DNA of 59,411 nucleotides from Peribacillus butanolivorans (GTDB lineage: Bacteria > Bacillota > Bacilli > Bacillales > DSM-1321), in NCBI RefSeq assembly GCF_001273755.1, contig NZ_LGYA01000001.1, positions 1,856,216 through 1,915,626 on the forward strand, in the 5' to 3' direction. Positions within the stretch are counted from its first letter, which is position 1; each line of letters starts with the position of its first letter. Below the pieces are notes generated by a model that had not been told where the DNA came from, did no database searches, and saw nothing but the letters and a program-made list of their open reading frames with translations. Position numbers and translations under genes: made by a program. Of this stretch, positions 44,116 through 52,442 are shown piece by piece.

Positions 44116-44253
44116 TTGCGAAGATCTGTCAAGAAAAAATCATTTAAAGAGTTAATGCAAGAGAATAGACAAGAACTACTTAATGATAAACAAGCATTAG
44201 AAAAAATTGAAAAACGTATAGAAAAACGCCATGAGTTTAAAAAACTAGCTTAA
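44116..44253 (+). CDS. FbpB-like Fur-regulated basic protein
   Basis: A 45-residue basic protein from TTG 44116, 8 bp after aaaggag. It reads LRRSVKKKSFKELMQENRQE, then LLNDKQALEKIEKRIEKRHE. In Bacillus subtilis FbpB is a small iron-starvation protein that works with the sRNA FsrA to block translation of iron-using enzymes. The pattern RRS-KKSFKELxxENKxELLxDKxxLEKIExRIE is the family's. I do not see a convincing Fur box; the AT-rich direct repeat upstream may be regulatory. Confidence 0.75.
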   Translation: MRRSVKKKSFKELMQENRQELLNDKQALEKIEKRIEKRHEFKKLA

Positions 44254-44325
44254 CTTAACTAGATTTCTTTGTATTTTCATAGAAAGAGTTCAGATTATAA
44301 ATAAATAATCTAAGAGGAACTTACG

Positions 44326-44354
44326 CTTAAAAACGCCCTTGACGGCCAAGGGGT
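44326..44354 (-). terminator. Terminator of the ABC-3C-like gene
   Basis: On the minus strand ccccttg-gccgt-caaggg(c)g is followed by TTTTT, 40 bp after the stop at 44395. Confidence 0.65.
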
Positions 44355-44394
44355 TTAGTTAAAGAAGCCTAACGGCTATGTATAAAAGCTAGTT

Positions 44395-45456
44395 TTATAA
44401 AATATCCCCACCATATTCTTCTCCTCGATATTTTTTTTCATCTTCATTGCGCGATCTCGAATACTTAAAATTGTATCTCTCATATATAAGCTTCCATCTT
44501 TCAACTAGACTTTCCTCGAATATTTCAAAATCTTCTTTCGTGATGTCCCCTTCCATAGATAACCTAGTTCTTTCGGTATTACATCTTAAAAAATCATCAA
44601 TAGAATTTATTAACAGTTCATTATCTTCGTTTAATGATAATAGGTATAGTTGTCTAACAAACATTTTATGTAATTGTGCTTTACGTTCTATATCACTAAT
44701 AGGCAATAGACTTTTTGAAGTTTCTTTAAAGGTTTTATCCTGAAACCGTGATATTACATTCCAATACTGTTTATCAAAAGCTCTACGTGAAATCCAGGCA
44801 GGCTTTCCTTCACGCCATAAAGTAATTACAGTAGTATGAATCCAACCTAATAGAGAATAGTAAATTTCATTAAAAGGGATATCCGTAGGTAAATGGAGAA
44901 TGTCGCTCATTTTCTCTTTTAATTCTTCACCATGACTAGTAGCTAAACCATCTGTCAAAACCACTCTTTTTATTAATGCACCTAATTCTTCATCATCATA
45001 TTCCAATACAGAGGTTACTATTTTTAATACCCCTTTAGGTACTGAGTCTTTTTTAGTCCGAATTTCTTTGATACAGGCTAAAACTTCATGTTCCGTATTT
45101 GATGTCCCAATTCTTTTTGCTAAACAATCTGATAAAACCTTATTAGTTACTAGGTGAAATTGTGCATAGTTAATATCAACTTCTTGTTTTTTTATTTCCT
45201 TCAACCAGATATGTAATGTATTCCATAAATCTTTACTATGATCACCAAAAGGTATATTGCTAGAAATAGAGTGTTTGTCTTGTTCATAAATGGAATGTTC
45301 TTTATTATTTTTTGCAAATTTAACTACATCATCGTTAGTCTCTATTCCAACGACTGCTCCTCTTTGACTATTAATTAACCAGAATAGGGCTCTCTCTGGT
45401 TGAAACAAATACCCAGCCATTTGCCCAGGTGCAGTATGTTGGCTTGAAATATTCAA
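44395..45456 (-). CDS. Orphan ABC-three-component-type (ABC-3C) effector with nuclease-like N-terminus
   Basis: A 353-residue protein. The N-terminus GYLFQPERALFWLINSQ followed by VVGIETNDDVVKF and YEQDKHSIS resembles the DUF4297/Cap4-type nuclease core (GYxxQ, E-x-DD, QxK). The C-terminal ~120 residues (MFVRQLYLLSLNEDNELLIN, then DDFLRCNTERTRLSMEG, then EESLVERWKLIYE) match the CTD pattern of ABC-three-component systems, where such proteins act with an SMC-like ABC ATPase and a middle component against phage. Neither partner is adjacent; the gene ends in its own terminator. It may be a stand-alone effector, or the remains of a system whose other genes were deleted. The family call rests on motif resemblance only. 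Confidence 0.6.
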   Translation of the reverse strand: MNISSQHTAPGQMAGYLFQPERALFWLINSQRGAVVGIETNDDVVKFAKNNKEHSIYEQDKHSISSNIPFGDHSKDLWNTLHIWLKEIKKQEVDINYAQFHLVTNKVLSDCLAKRIGTSNTEHEVLACIKEIRTKKDSVPKGVLKIVTSVLEYDDEELGALIKRVVLTDGLATSHGEELKEKMSDILHLPTDIPFNEIYYSLLGWIHTTVITLWREGKPAWISRRAFDKQYWNVISRFQDKTFKETSKSLLPISDIERKAQLHKMFVRQLYLLSLNEDNELLINSIDDFLRCNTERTRLSMEGDITKEDFEIFEESLVERWKLIYERYNFKYSRSRNEDEKKYRGEEYGGDIL

Positions 45457-46099
45457 TCAAATTCCTCCTTAACATAGTATTGATTTGATAGAACATCAGT
45501 TATATATAAACCAAAAAATAAATGTATGATAAGTTAAATATTACAAGATAATGTTAATTTAAACCATGTTTAATCATTGGTTCATAATAATTAATTAATA
45601 TAACAATTTAAGAGCTACTAATCACTCAAAATACTTTATCTTTCATAATTGTCTTCACTACATAAATTTGTTGAAATATAGAAAATAAACTTCATTAATG
45701 GTTTGTTTAAACGACTTCACCGGAAGGGAGCGCATCCAGGCTTATCAGATAAGGAGGAAAGTTCGTTTATCTAATAGCAGCAGAAGCCATGCGCCGTTTG
45801 GAGGATGCAATACAGTAATTTTCAAGTGTATATTATTGTGTTTTTTCATTCTATCAATTAGTGTTTAACATTATTAGCGATTTTAATATGTTAAACACAC
45901 ATTATAAATAGAAAACGCGTATATATGTATTAACATTTGATAAAAGCAAGCCAGATTTACTATCAGTGTTTAGTTTACATAATACTGATTATTAACAGTA
46001 AAAAGTCTAGTTTCTTTTCTTCCTTGAAGTGGAAAACGAAGAGGATATATGTTATGTTTGGGTCTCTACATAGTATATTTACAATTGAGGTGTATCAAA
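45457..46099 (+). other. AT-rich intergenic stretch with a short GC-rich block
   Basis: No gene. The AT-rich sequence is broken at about 45711-45815 by a block (cgacttcaccggaagggagc, aggaggaaagttcg, gccgtttggaggatgc) that reads in one frame VYLIAAEAMRRLEDAIQ to a stop. It could be the tail of a lost gene or a small RNA. The HU promoter must lie in the last ~100 bp. Confidence 0.4.
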
Positions 46100-46372
46100 T
46101 TGAATAAAACAGAATTAGTGAAAGCTGTATCAACACATGCTGAACTGACACAAAAAGATGCTGCAAAAGCAGTTGATGCGTTATTTGAAACGATTTCTAA
46201 CACCCTTGCTAAGGAAGAGAAAATCCAATTAATTGGATTTGGTACGTTTGAAGTACGTGAACGTGCAGCAAGAACCGGCCGTAACCCACAAACCGGTGAA
46301 GAAATAAGCATTGCTGCTTCTAAAGTTCCAGCTTTTAAACCAGGTAAGGAATTAAAAGAAGCCGTTAAATAA
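46100..46372 (+). CDS. HU-family DNA-binding protein (HBsu-like)
   Basis: A 90-residue nucleoid protein. The start is TTG 46100, after ttgaggtg; the ATG at 46049 has no site. The sequence follows HU closely: [20 protein letters not shown], then [20 protein letters not shown], then [20 protein letters not shown]. It binds and bends DNA as a dimer. It is monocistronic with its own terminator. In Bacillus the main HU gene lies in another context (near mtrB/spoIVA), so this is likely a paralogue. Confidence 0.93.
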   Translation: MNKTELVKAVSTHAELTQKDAAKAVDALFETISNTLAKEEKIQLIGFGTFEVRERAARTGRNPQTGEEISIAASKVPAFKPGKELKEAVK

Positions 46373-46400
46373 AAGAAATATATATTTATAATATTGTAAA

Positions 46401-46436
46401 AATACTCTGGGGATGAGTCTCCAGAGTATTTTCTAT
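46401..46436 (+). terminator. Terminator of the HU gene
   Basis: Stem aatactctgg / ccagagtatt with TTT. Part of it (ctctggggatgagtc) recurs at about 35005. Confidence 0.8.
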
Positions 46437-47095
46437 TTAAACGATGGTTTTTGAATAGTAGAAATCCGGAGCAGAATCGCAGCTAACTCCCTTAAAATTA
46501 CATTTTTTCAAAATGTAGCTGATAAACCAATTGTGTTCTGGGGATTGTTCCTGCTCTATGTAATAACTTTTCTTTTAACTGTAACTACTGTAGTGATTCC
46601 TAGTATAAAAATTAGTATGTTTAACTGGAGTTTCTATAAAAACTCATTATTATTTAATTCCCGCAAAAAGTAACAAGGTAATAGTTGGGGGTTGAGATAG
46701 TAAAGAATGTTTTTAATTAAAATTTTTTTATGGCAATGCCCTTTTTAATTAGTGTAAATCAATTCCGGTTCTTCGTATAAATATAAAAATCTTATTCAAA
46801 TAGGGGAAGGGTCAAAGTTCGGTGGGGAAGTAGGCGCTAGTCTTAAATTGCAAGGAACACCATTTAATCAATCTTTTTTTATAAAACAATGATTCAATAT
46901 TAAGTGTCTTTTTTGATTAATCTTTCAAAACAGGCTCTTTTTTCGTTTATCAAGGTTATTAGTGATTGCTCAAGCCTTCCTTCGAAACTACAGTAGTCAT
47001 AAAAAATTAAAAGTAAGAACACACCTATATTGTCTAATTATCGTAAATTTGGGATATGAATAACTTAGAAGCTGTGTTTCTTGGGAGTGGTATAA
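46437..47095 (+). other. Intergenic with a membrane-protein remnant and a family B repeat
   Basis: 46455-46673 reads continuously (VEIRSRIAANSLKITFFQNV, then IVFWGLFLLYVITFLLTVTT) to a stop but has no start codon in context, so it is the tail of a lost membrane protein. 46856-47000 is a diverged family B repeat (ttgattaatctttcaaaaca, cgtttatcaaggttattagt). The promoter of the next gene must lie after 47000. Confidence 0.5.
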
Positions 47096-48580
47096 ATGAA
47101 GAAAAGTCTAGCAAGCGAATATCCAGAATTGGCCAATGAATGGGACTATGAATTAAACGGTGATATAAAGCCTTGTGATGTTCCTCCAAAAGGAAGACAG
47201 GATGTATGGTGGAAATGCAAAGAAGGACATCGTTATGAGGCTAAATTAGCATCTAGATCTAATGGAACAGGATGCCCATATTGCAAAGGTTCAAAAGTGT
47301 GTTTTGAACGTTCATTATTAGGAAGAAGACCAGATCTAGTAGCCATGTGGGACAAAGAGAGAAATAGTTCATTAACTCCAGATAAGGTACTTGCTGGATC
47401 CAATATTGTGATTTATTGGATTTGTAAAAAAGGTCATTCGTTTGATATGTCAATTAAACAAATGACTAGAAAAAGAAGGAGTAGTGGGTGCCCATACTGT
47501 CGAGGTTTAAGGGTGAATGAAACAAACAGTCTAGCTAACCTCTATCCGCATATTGCAAATGAATGGGTTGAATGTATTGATTATAAAAGTAAGAATGCAA
47601 AAGATGTCCCACCTGGTTCATCTTACAAGGTTTTATGGAGATGTAAGAAGGGACATGAGTGGAAAACTACTCCAAAACATCGGACAAGTGGAGGAACAGG
47701 GTGTCAAAGGTGTAATACAACGAAGAAAGTGTCAAAACAATCATATGCACTCTTTTATTATTTAAAAAAATATTTTTATGATGTTGAGATGGAAACACCA
47801 CTTTTAGGCACACGTATGGTTTTGGATATTTACATTTCTTCGATTAAGTTAGTAATTGAGTATGACGGAGGTCTATTTCATAAGGATTATAAGCGTGATA
47901 TAAAAAAAGACATTGCGTTACTAGAAAAAATGCCATATACAAAGCTCATTAGAATTCGAGAACCGGAATGTCCTATATATAAATCACCAAATCCAAATAC
48001 ATTTTTTTATGATCTTAAAAATCATTCAATGAAAGCATTTCAAACGTGTCTTGAAAAGATATTTATTGATCATATTCAACAAAGTCCTGATATAAATATT
48101 GAAAGAGATAATGTGTCAATTTTAGATTTAATGGATCGTTGGGAATATGAAAATTCCTTAGCCATTGTTAGACCTATACTATTAAAAGAATGGGATTACC
48201 ATAAGAATGGGGATTTAAAACCGGAAAATTTTAAAGTTGCAAGTCATGAAAAAGTAAATTGGGTTTGTATTCATGGGCATCAATGGTCTGCTACAATTGC
48301 AAGTAGAACACATGGAGGCAACAACTGTCCAGATTGTGGAAATAGAAGGTTGCATACGGATAATAATTTAGCTGCTGTAAATCCAGAACTAGTTAAGGAG
48401 TGGCACCCAACTAAAAATGAAAAAGGTCCCCAAGATTACTTTGCAAACTCTCATTTTAAAGTTTGGTGGTTATGTAAAAAGTGCAGTCACGAATGGGATG
48501 CACAAATATACAATAGAAACGGTAATCGTAGTGGATGTCCGAATTGTTATGAGAACAATCTTAAAAATAAGCAATTTTAA
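47096..48580 (+). CDS. Five zinc-ribbon (DUF4379-type) repeats around a Vsr/DUF559-like nuclease domain
   Basis: A 494-residue protein. Five modules of ~60 residues share SLA-x-x-P-x-LANEWD at their start, then WWKCKEGHRYEAKLASR and CPYC-type Cys pairs: about residues 4-66, 73-137, 143-208, then 354-417 and 420-485. Between the third and fourth lies a restriction-like fold: LGTRMVLDIYISSIKLVIEY, then DGGLFHKDYKRDIKKD, then TKLIRIREPECP, giving D-(x)-ExD...H...K residues typical of very-short-patch-repair/DUF559 nucleases. DUF4379 ribbons are thought to bind nucleic acid. A cytosolic DNA- or RNA-cutting role is likely; defence or mobile-element maintenance is inference. The ribosome site is gggagtgg. 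No partner gene is adjacent. Confidence 0.78.
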   Translation: MKKSLASEYPELANEWDYELNGDIKPCDVPPKGRQDVWWKCKEGHRYEAKLASRSNGTGCPYCKGSKVCFERSLLGRRPDLVAMWDKERNSSLTPDKVLAGSNIVIYWICKKGHSFDMSIKQMTRKRRSSGCPYCRGLRVNETNSLANLYPHIANEWVECIDYKSKNAKDVPPGSSYKVLWRCKKGHEWKTTPKHRTSGGTGCQRCNTTKKVSKQSYALFYYLKKYFYDVEMETPLLGTRMVLDIYISSIKLVIEYDGGLFHKDYKRDIKKDIALLEKMPYTKLIRIREPECPIYKSPNPNTFFYDLKNHSMKAFQTCLEKIFIDHIQQSPDINIERDNVSILDLMDRWEYENSLAIVRPILLKEWDYHKNGDLKPENFKVASHEKVNWVCIHGHQWSATIASRTHGGNNCPDCGNRRLHTDNNLAAVNPELVKEWHPTKNEKGPQDYFANSHFKVWWLCKKCSHEWDAQIYNRNGNRSGCPNCYENNLKNKQF

Positions 48581-48914
48581 ATAGAAGAAACAAGTTAAAT
48601 TAAAGGCTTTTGACATCGAACACGAAAGCGCTAATGTCTAACGTAAAATGAACTTAAAAGAGGCGCACGTCGTGCACCTCAGTTCTCAATTCTATTAGTG
48701 TTTCAAAGGCTCTCAACTATTTTGGTTGGTGGTCTTTTATATATCTGAAAATTGGTTTTGATCACAATTCATAGGGCGATGTACTTTTGGAATTTTACAG
48801 CTGCTGCCTGCTCCTTTGGTCAAATGTTTGTGTGCCCTCGACTTTTACATTCTCTTTTTACTTTGAATTTAACAAAAGATAACTTCAAGAAAAAAGGAGA
48901 AAATGGATCTATAT
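48581..48914 (+). other. Intergenic, no gene seen
   Basis: About 330 bp with stops in all frames. A hairpin-like gaggcgcacgtcgtgcacctc (48660-48680) is the only structure noticed: a near-perfect palindrome with core gcacgtcgtgc. Confidence 0.45.
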
Positions 48915-49163
48915 TTATTCTTCCGTTAATTCAACTAATAAATTTTCAAAACGATTAATTGTAATTGTTGCTTCCTTCATAATTTGAAAGTTCATTTTTA
49001 TTATACTTTCTAAACGGAATTCATTTTCATTTATTTCCGGTTCATAAGCTACCTTTTCTACAATTGATTTAAGAAATTCTTGCCTTGATATTGATTTTCT
49101 TTTTGCCATTTCATCAATTTTTTTCATTGCTACTGGGTCTATATTTCTTAATAAAATATCCAT
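48915..49163 (-). CDS. Ribbon-helix-helix DNA-binding protein of a conjugative element
   Basis: An 82-residue protein. The N-terminal part MDILLRNIDPVAMKKIDEMA followed by KRKSISRQEFLKSIVEKVA is a ribbon-helix-helix (Arc/MetJ-like) fold: one beta strand and two helices. A C-terminal helical segment follows. Such proteins serve as relaxosome accessory factors, partition proteins or autorepressors on plasmids and ICEs. The ribosome site aaaggagag precedes ATG 49163. The region directly upstream (49200-49500) is full of palindromes and iteron-like repeats that could be its binding sites. The VirB6-like gene follows upstream on the same strand. Confidence 0.75.
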   Translation of the reverse strand: MDILLRNIDPVAMKKIDEMAKRKSISRQEFLKSIVEKVAYEPEINENEFRLESIIKMNFQIMKEATITINRFENLLVELTEE

Positions 49164-49199
49164 TGTTCAACTCTCCTTTTGGGTAGAATACAGATTTAA

Positions 49200-49500
49200 A
49201 GGCTATAGAGTGAGAAAGAGCATAAGGAAAAACTGATATCACCCAGGGTGATATCCTAGGCAAAGCCTAGTGTTTTATATGATATCGTTAATTTCTTTCA
49301 GGTGGGCTGACATGGGACTCCTGTTTGATATAGGTGGGCTGACGTGGGATACCTGAACTTTCTCAGATGGACTGATGTGGGTCTTAAATAATAATTAAAA
49401 AGCAGTCATTTAGTGATATCACTAAATGTTAATCAATGTCCCCTTTGTGTCCCCCTATTTTCGACCAATGTCCCCTTCAAGTCCCCCTATTTAATTGAAG
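49200..49500. promoter_or_regulatory. Iteron and palindrome array between RHH gene and VirB6-like gene
   Basis: Two perfect palindromes, GATATCACCCaGGGTGATATC (49235-49255) and a 22-mer at 49407-49428 (catttagtgat / atcactaaatg), share the core GTGATATC. Three direct repeats of type aGgTGGgCTGAyrTGGGa start at 49300, 49332 and 49365. Two further direct repeats, caatgtcccctt...gtccccctattt, start at 49434 and 49466. Spacings of 32-33 bp are about three helical turns, so bound proteins would line up on one face. It resembles an origin, partition or oriT control region. Confidence 0.7.
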
Positions 49501-49505
49501 GTTAT

Positions 49506-49532
49506 TTAAAAAAGAGAAGGAAACCTTCTCTT
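49506..49532 (-). terminator. Terminator of the VirB6-like gene
   Basis: On the minus strand agagaagg-ttt-ccttctct is followed by TTTTTT, 14 bp after the stop at 49546. Confidence 0.75.
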
Positions 49533-49545
49533 TCATTTCACTTTT

Positions 49546-51426
49546 TCATTGGTTTTTTCGACGGAATTTAGCGATGTTGTTTCTTAGACTTTCGCCTGTA
49601 TTTTGACCAATTTGATAGGTGCGTTTAACCATTTTTACTGATTGACTGTTTTGCACATTATCAGCAATTAGGCTTCCAACATGACGAGTTTCTCGGTCAG
49701 TTCCTTTTTCTTGTAGTGGTGTTTCCTTATTAGGGTCTGCTTCCATATCAGATGAAACCGAAGGATAATTTGATTGTAAAAAGGAAGGCGATGAAGGACT
49801 GAGACTGTCGTAGTCACCTGACATTTTCTCATTTTTTTGCATAGCGCCATTGTTCATTTGGCTTGGCGATGCAGATGAAATGGAGTGTGGACTGTTTACA
49901 GCTGCATTCCGTTTTCCATTACTAGAGACATCATTCAGTGTCATTTGATCATGCAACCCTATTACTTTCCCTTTTCCTGTTTGTCCTGCTTCTTGTTGTT
50001 GATGTGCCATTTCTTGTTCAATTGAGTAAGCAACTTCTTGCGTTTCAGTTTCAATTTCTCTGGAACCTTCCGAACCTTTTGGATTTTGTTTTTCTTGAAT
50101 TTGATCTTGTGCCTTTAAATCTGCAGAATGACCACTTTCAGAACTATACGAAGTCTGTTCTGTGGATTGGTCCTGTCCTTTTGATTTAAGGCCTTGTGCC
50201 ATTCCTGCAACTCCTGCAATACCACTTACACCTTTCAATGTGGCCGATTTACCTTCACTTGATAATCCTTTCAAATTATTTGCAGTACCCTTTGTTGCAC
50301 CGGTTACGCCTTTTGCAACAGCATAACCACCGGCTACGGCTCCCCAGCTAGATTTCAGTCCTGCATCAATACCAAATAACCGTTCAACGATATTGGGACC
50401 ATCAATTACAGTAAGAGAGAAAGCAAATAATGCAATTAAATAGGCGACACCATCCAATTTATCGGTAATAAACTCTGTACCAATCAGATAGATTTTCATT
50501 GATAGGAAAATCATAATTGTCACTAGAAAAGTATTTAGGATACTTTGAAGGATTTGCTTTGTCTTTTGCCCTGAATGAATATCAGTAGGGGCTATAATGA
50601 TTGCTAATACGTAGTTGAATGTTAATTCAAAAAACAGTTTTGCTAACTTAATAGCAATTGTCAGCATTGTAAAAGCTGTTATACCTAAAGTGATTGCAAT
50701 TGTCCAAAAGTTCCAGTCCCAACGGTAATATTTTTCTTTAAAGGCAGTAAAGAAACCATTATCTAATTTAACTTTCTTGGCATTACCAAGATCGTCATAC
50801 TCTAAACGATGAGAATAAACCTCACGCCCTATATCTGTCATTTTTTCCCCTGCAAGTTCAAAATCTTTATCAATAGATTGAGTGATATTAATTTTAAAAA
50901 TTCGATCTTTTGGAATTCGGTTCGAATGTTTAAGTTCAGTTGTTTTCCAACCCGTTGCATCAAATTGAGCAAGATCAGTCATATTATCTTTAATAACTCT
51001 TTGACTAATTGAACCTTCTTCAACAACATCAAGAGCATCAATAGCTTTATCTGTGAATTGGTTTGCTTTTTCCATACCTTCTTGTATCAAAGCGAAAAAA
51101 AACATTATCATAAACACATTCACTATAATGGCTTCGCGATCCAATTTTTTTTGAAAAATGAGCTGATATCCTGTGTAGAGAAGCGAAAACCCCATCAAGA
51201 TCACAGAAAGGGGAATAAGAAATTCTACAAAACTTGTAATTTCAACACTGTCGTAAAACATTTTTAATCCCAGGATTGAATCCGTTATGTTTGATAGGGA
51301 ATCAACAAGCCATGTAAGCCCTTTTATAATGACCCATCCTATCCAACGAAGCATATAGCTGATAGGATTGGTTACTTCGAGAAAATCAGAGAATTTTTCA
51401 AGTATCCTTGCTACTTCTTCATCCAT
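49546..51426 (-). CDS. VirB6/TrbL-like conjugation membrane protein
   Basis: A 626-residue protein. The N-terminal half has membrane helices (FVEFLIPLSVILMGFSLLYT, then AIIVNVFMIMFFFALIQEGM, then WTIAITLGITAFTMLTIAIK, then LTFNYVLAIIIAPTDIHSGQ, then FLVTIMIFLSMKIYLIG, then YLIALFAFSLTVIDGPNIVE). The C-terminal ~250 residues are a low-complexity Gly/Ser/Gln/Lys tail. This is the usual architecture of the polytopic VirB6-type channel protein in Gram-positive conjugation systems. The last helix block GPNIVERLFGIDAGLKSSWG with a Gly-rich follow-on is typical. Its neighbours are a lipoprotein and a small protein on the same strand, but the ATPases and relaxase of a full system are missing. Confidence 0.8.
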   Translation of the reverse strand: MDEEVARILEKFSDFLEVTNPISYMLRWIGWVIIKGLTWLVDSLSNITDSILGLKMFYDSVEITSFVEFLIPLSVILMGFSLLYTGYQLIFQKKLDREAIIVNVFMIMFFFALIQEGMEKANQFTDKAIDALDVVEEGSISQRVIKDNMTDLAQFDATGWKTTELKHSNRIPKDRIFKINITQSIDKDFELAGEKMTDIGREVYSHRLEYDDLGNAKKVKLDNGFFTAFKEKYYRWDWNFWTIAITLGITAFTMLTIAIKLAKLFFELTFNYVLAIIIAPTDIHSGQKTKQILQSILNTFLVTIMIFLSMKIYLIGTEFITDKLDGVAYLIALFAFSLTVIDGPNIVERLFGIDAGLKSSWGAVAGGYAVAKGVTGATKGTANNLKGLSSEGKSATLKGVSGIAGVAGMAQGLKSKGQDQSTEQTSYSSESGHSADLKAQDQIQEKQNPKGSEGSREIETETQEVAYSIEQEMAHQQQEAGQTGKGKVIGLHDQMTLNDVSSNGKRNAAVNSPHSISSASPSQMNNGAMQKNEKMSGDYDSLSPSSPSFLQSNYPSVSSDMEADPNKETPLQEKGTDRETRHVGSLIADNVQNSQSVKMVKRTYQIGQNTGESLRNNIAKFRRKNQ

Positions 51427-51446
51427 GCAATATCCCCCTAGTTAAC

Positions 51447-51869
51447 CTATTTCAAATATTCCTGCTGCACACTTTGAACAAATGTTGCTACTTCAAAATG
51501 AATATCATCTTCTGAGAGATCGATAAAATCTAGTTTCTTTTTTACTTCACCATCTTGATAAAAAGCAAATGTTAACGAATTTTGTTTTAGGCCAAGTTTT
51601 GAAGTATCTTCTTTAGCATGATAAATATTTAAATCAATGTTTTTTGCTTTAGCTACACGTTCAATTTCCTTAATTTTAAAATCTTCTTCTTCTTTTCTAC
51701 TCTCAAATGGTGACCTTACATATAAAAAGCCTGTTTCAAACTTCTCAGCTTCCTCTAGACTCAATTCAGTTGTTTTACCATTTCCTTTTACACCATCACT
51801 CCCACAAGCTGAAACATTCAATACAAGGAATAAAACAAGACACCCATTAAGAATCTTTTGAAAGTTCAT
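51447..51869 (-). CDS. Lipoprotein of the conjugative element
   Basis: A 140-residue protein with signal sequence LNGCLVLFLVLNVSAC; the lipobox is NVSAC and the mature protein starts at Cys22. The soluble domain (GFLYVRSPFESRKEEEDFKI, then FAFYQDGEVKKKLDFIDLSE) has no identified family; a thioredoxin-like fold is possible but no CxxC is present. It lies 20 bp from the VirB6-like gene with ribosome site gaggag. It is probably part of the same operon and exposed on the outer face of the membrane. Confidence 0.75.
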   Translation of the reverse strand: MNFQKILNGCLVLFLVLNVSACGSDGVKGNGKTTELSLEEAEKFETGFLYVRSPFESRKEEEDFKIKEIERVAKAKNIDLNIYHAKEDTSKLGLKQNSLTFAFYQDGEVKKKLDFIDLSEDDIHFEVATFVQSVQQEYLK

Positions 51870-51891
51870 TTGTAAAATCTCCTCTCAATTT

Positions 51892-52077
51892 TTATAATAA
51901 AATTGCACCTTTCACAGTTTTGCAGGGAGATTCAATTTTATAGACATAGAAAATCATATCTTCTGTTCCTTCTAAAATGAAAGCCTCAGTTAAAATGCCA
52001 TCTTTTACTTCAAACTCATTTATATGTTTCTTTAATAATGCAGTTTGAATTCGATTTAAGGATTTTTTCATTTTCAT
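51892..52077 (-). CDS. Small protein of the conjugative element (61 aa)
   Basis: Starts MKMKKSLNRIQTALLKKHIN and ends CKTVKGAILL. The ribosome site ggaaggag lies just before ATG 52077. The stop is 22 bp before the lipoprotein start, so it is first in a three-gene operon with the lipoprotein and the VirB6-like protein. No family recognised. Confidence 0.65.
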   Translation of the reverse strand: MKMKKSLNRIQTALLKKHINEFEVKDGILTEAFILEGTEDMIFYVYKIESPCKTVKGAILL

Positions 52078-52442
52078 GATAATTTTTTCTCCTTCCGGTA
52101 TAATATAGGATTAGGTATATGCTTCCTCTTGTAATAGGGGGGCTTTTTCAGGTTCTTCATACCAGTTATTTATAAGAATATAATTGAAAATGCTCACCTA
52201 TTTGCTCACCTGACATTGAAATATCATGACACTAAGTGAAGTTATTTTAGGTGGCTTTGACCAAATGTGTTGATATTATTACCTTGTTACTTCTTATTAA
52301 ATTATGAATTGAATGGGCAGCATGATGTAATAAGGGGTTAAAAACCTTGTTATATCAACGTCTAAAATGATAATATGCTATTCTTGTCCTCGGATTTGTC
52401 CTCGTTTTTAAAAAACACGGCAACCTGTGACAAAAAAGCTAA
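52078..52442 (+). other. Intergenic at the element end, possible att region
   Basis: About 365 bp with short direct repeats (gctcacct at about 52194 and 52205; tgtcctcg at about 52386 and 52397) and no gene. Lying between the operon promoter and the integrase 3' end, it is where an attachment site could lie, but I cannot identify one. Confidence 0.35.

Noticed and set aside
48752..48958. 68-codon plus-strand frame before the RHH gene
   Set aside because: No ribosome site, odd composition, and it overlaps the end of the better-supported minus-strand RHH gene.
49300..49492. CRISPR array in the conjugative-element control region
   Set aside because: The 32-bp periodicity is the whole repeat period; repeats of two different types with short gaps fit iterons, not 30-bp repeats plus unique spacers.
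49938..51267. Plus-strand frames over the VirB6-like gene
   Set aside because: Antisense of membrane and low-complexity segments; no ribosome sites.
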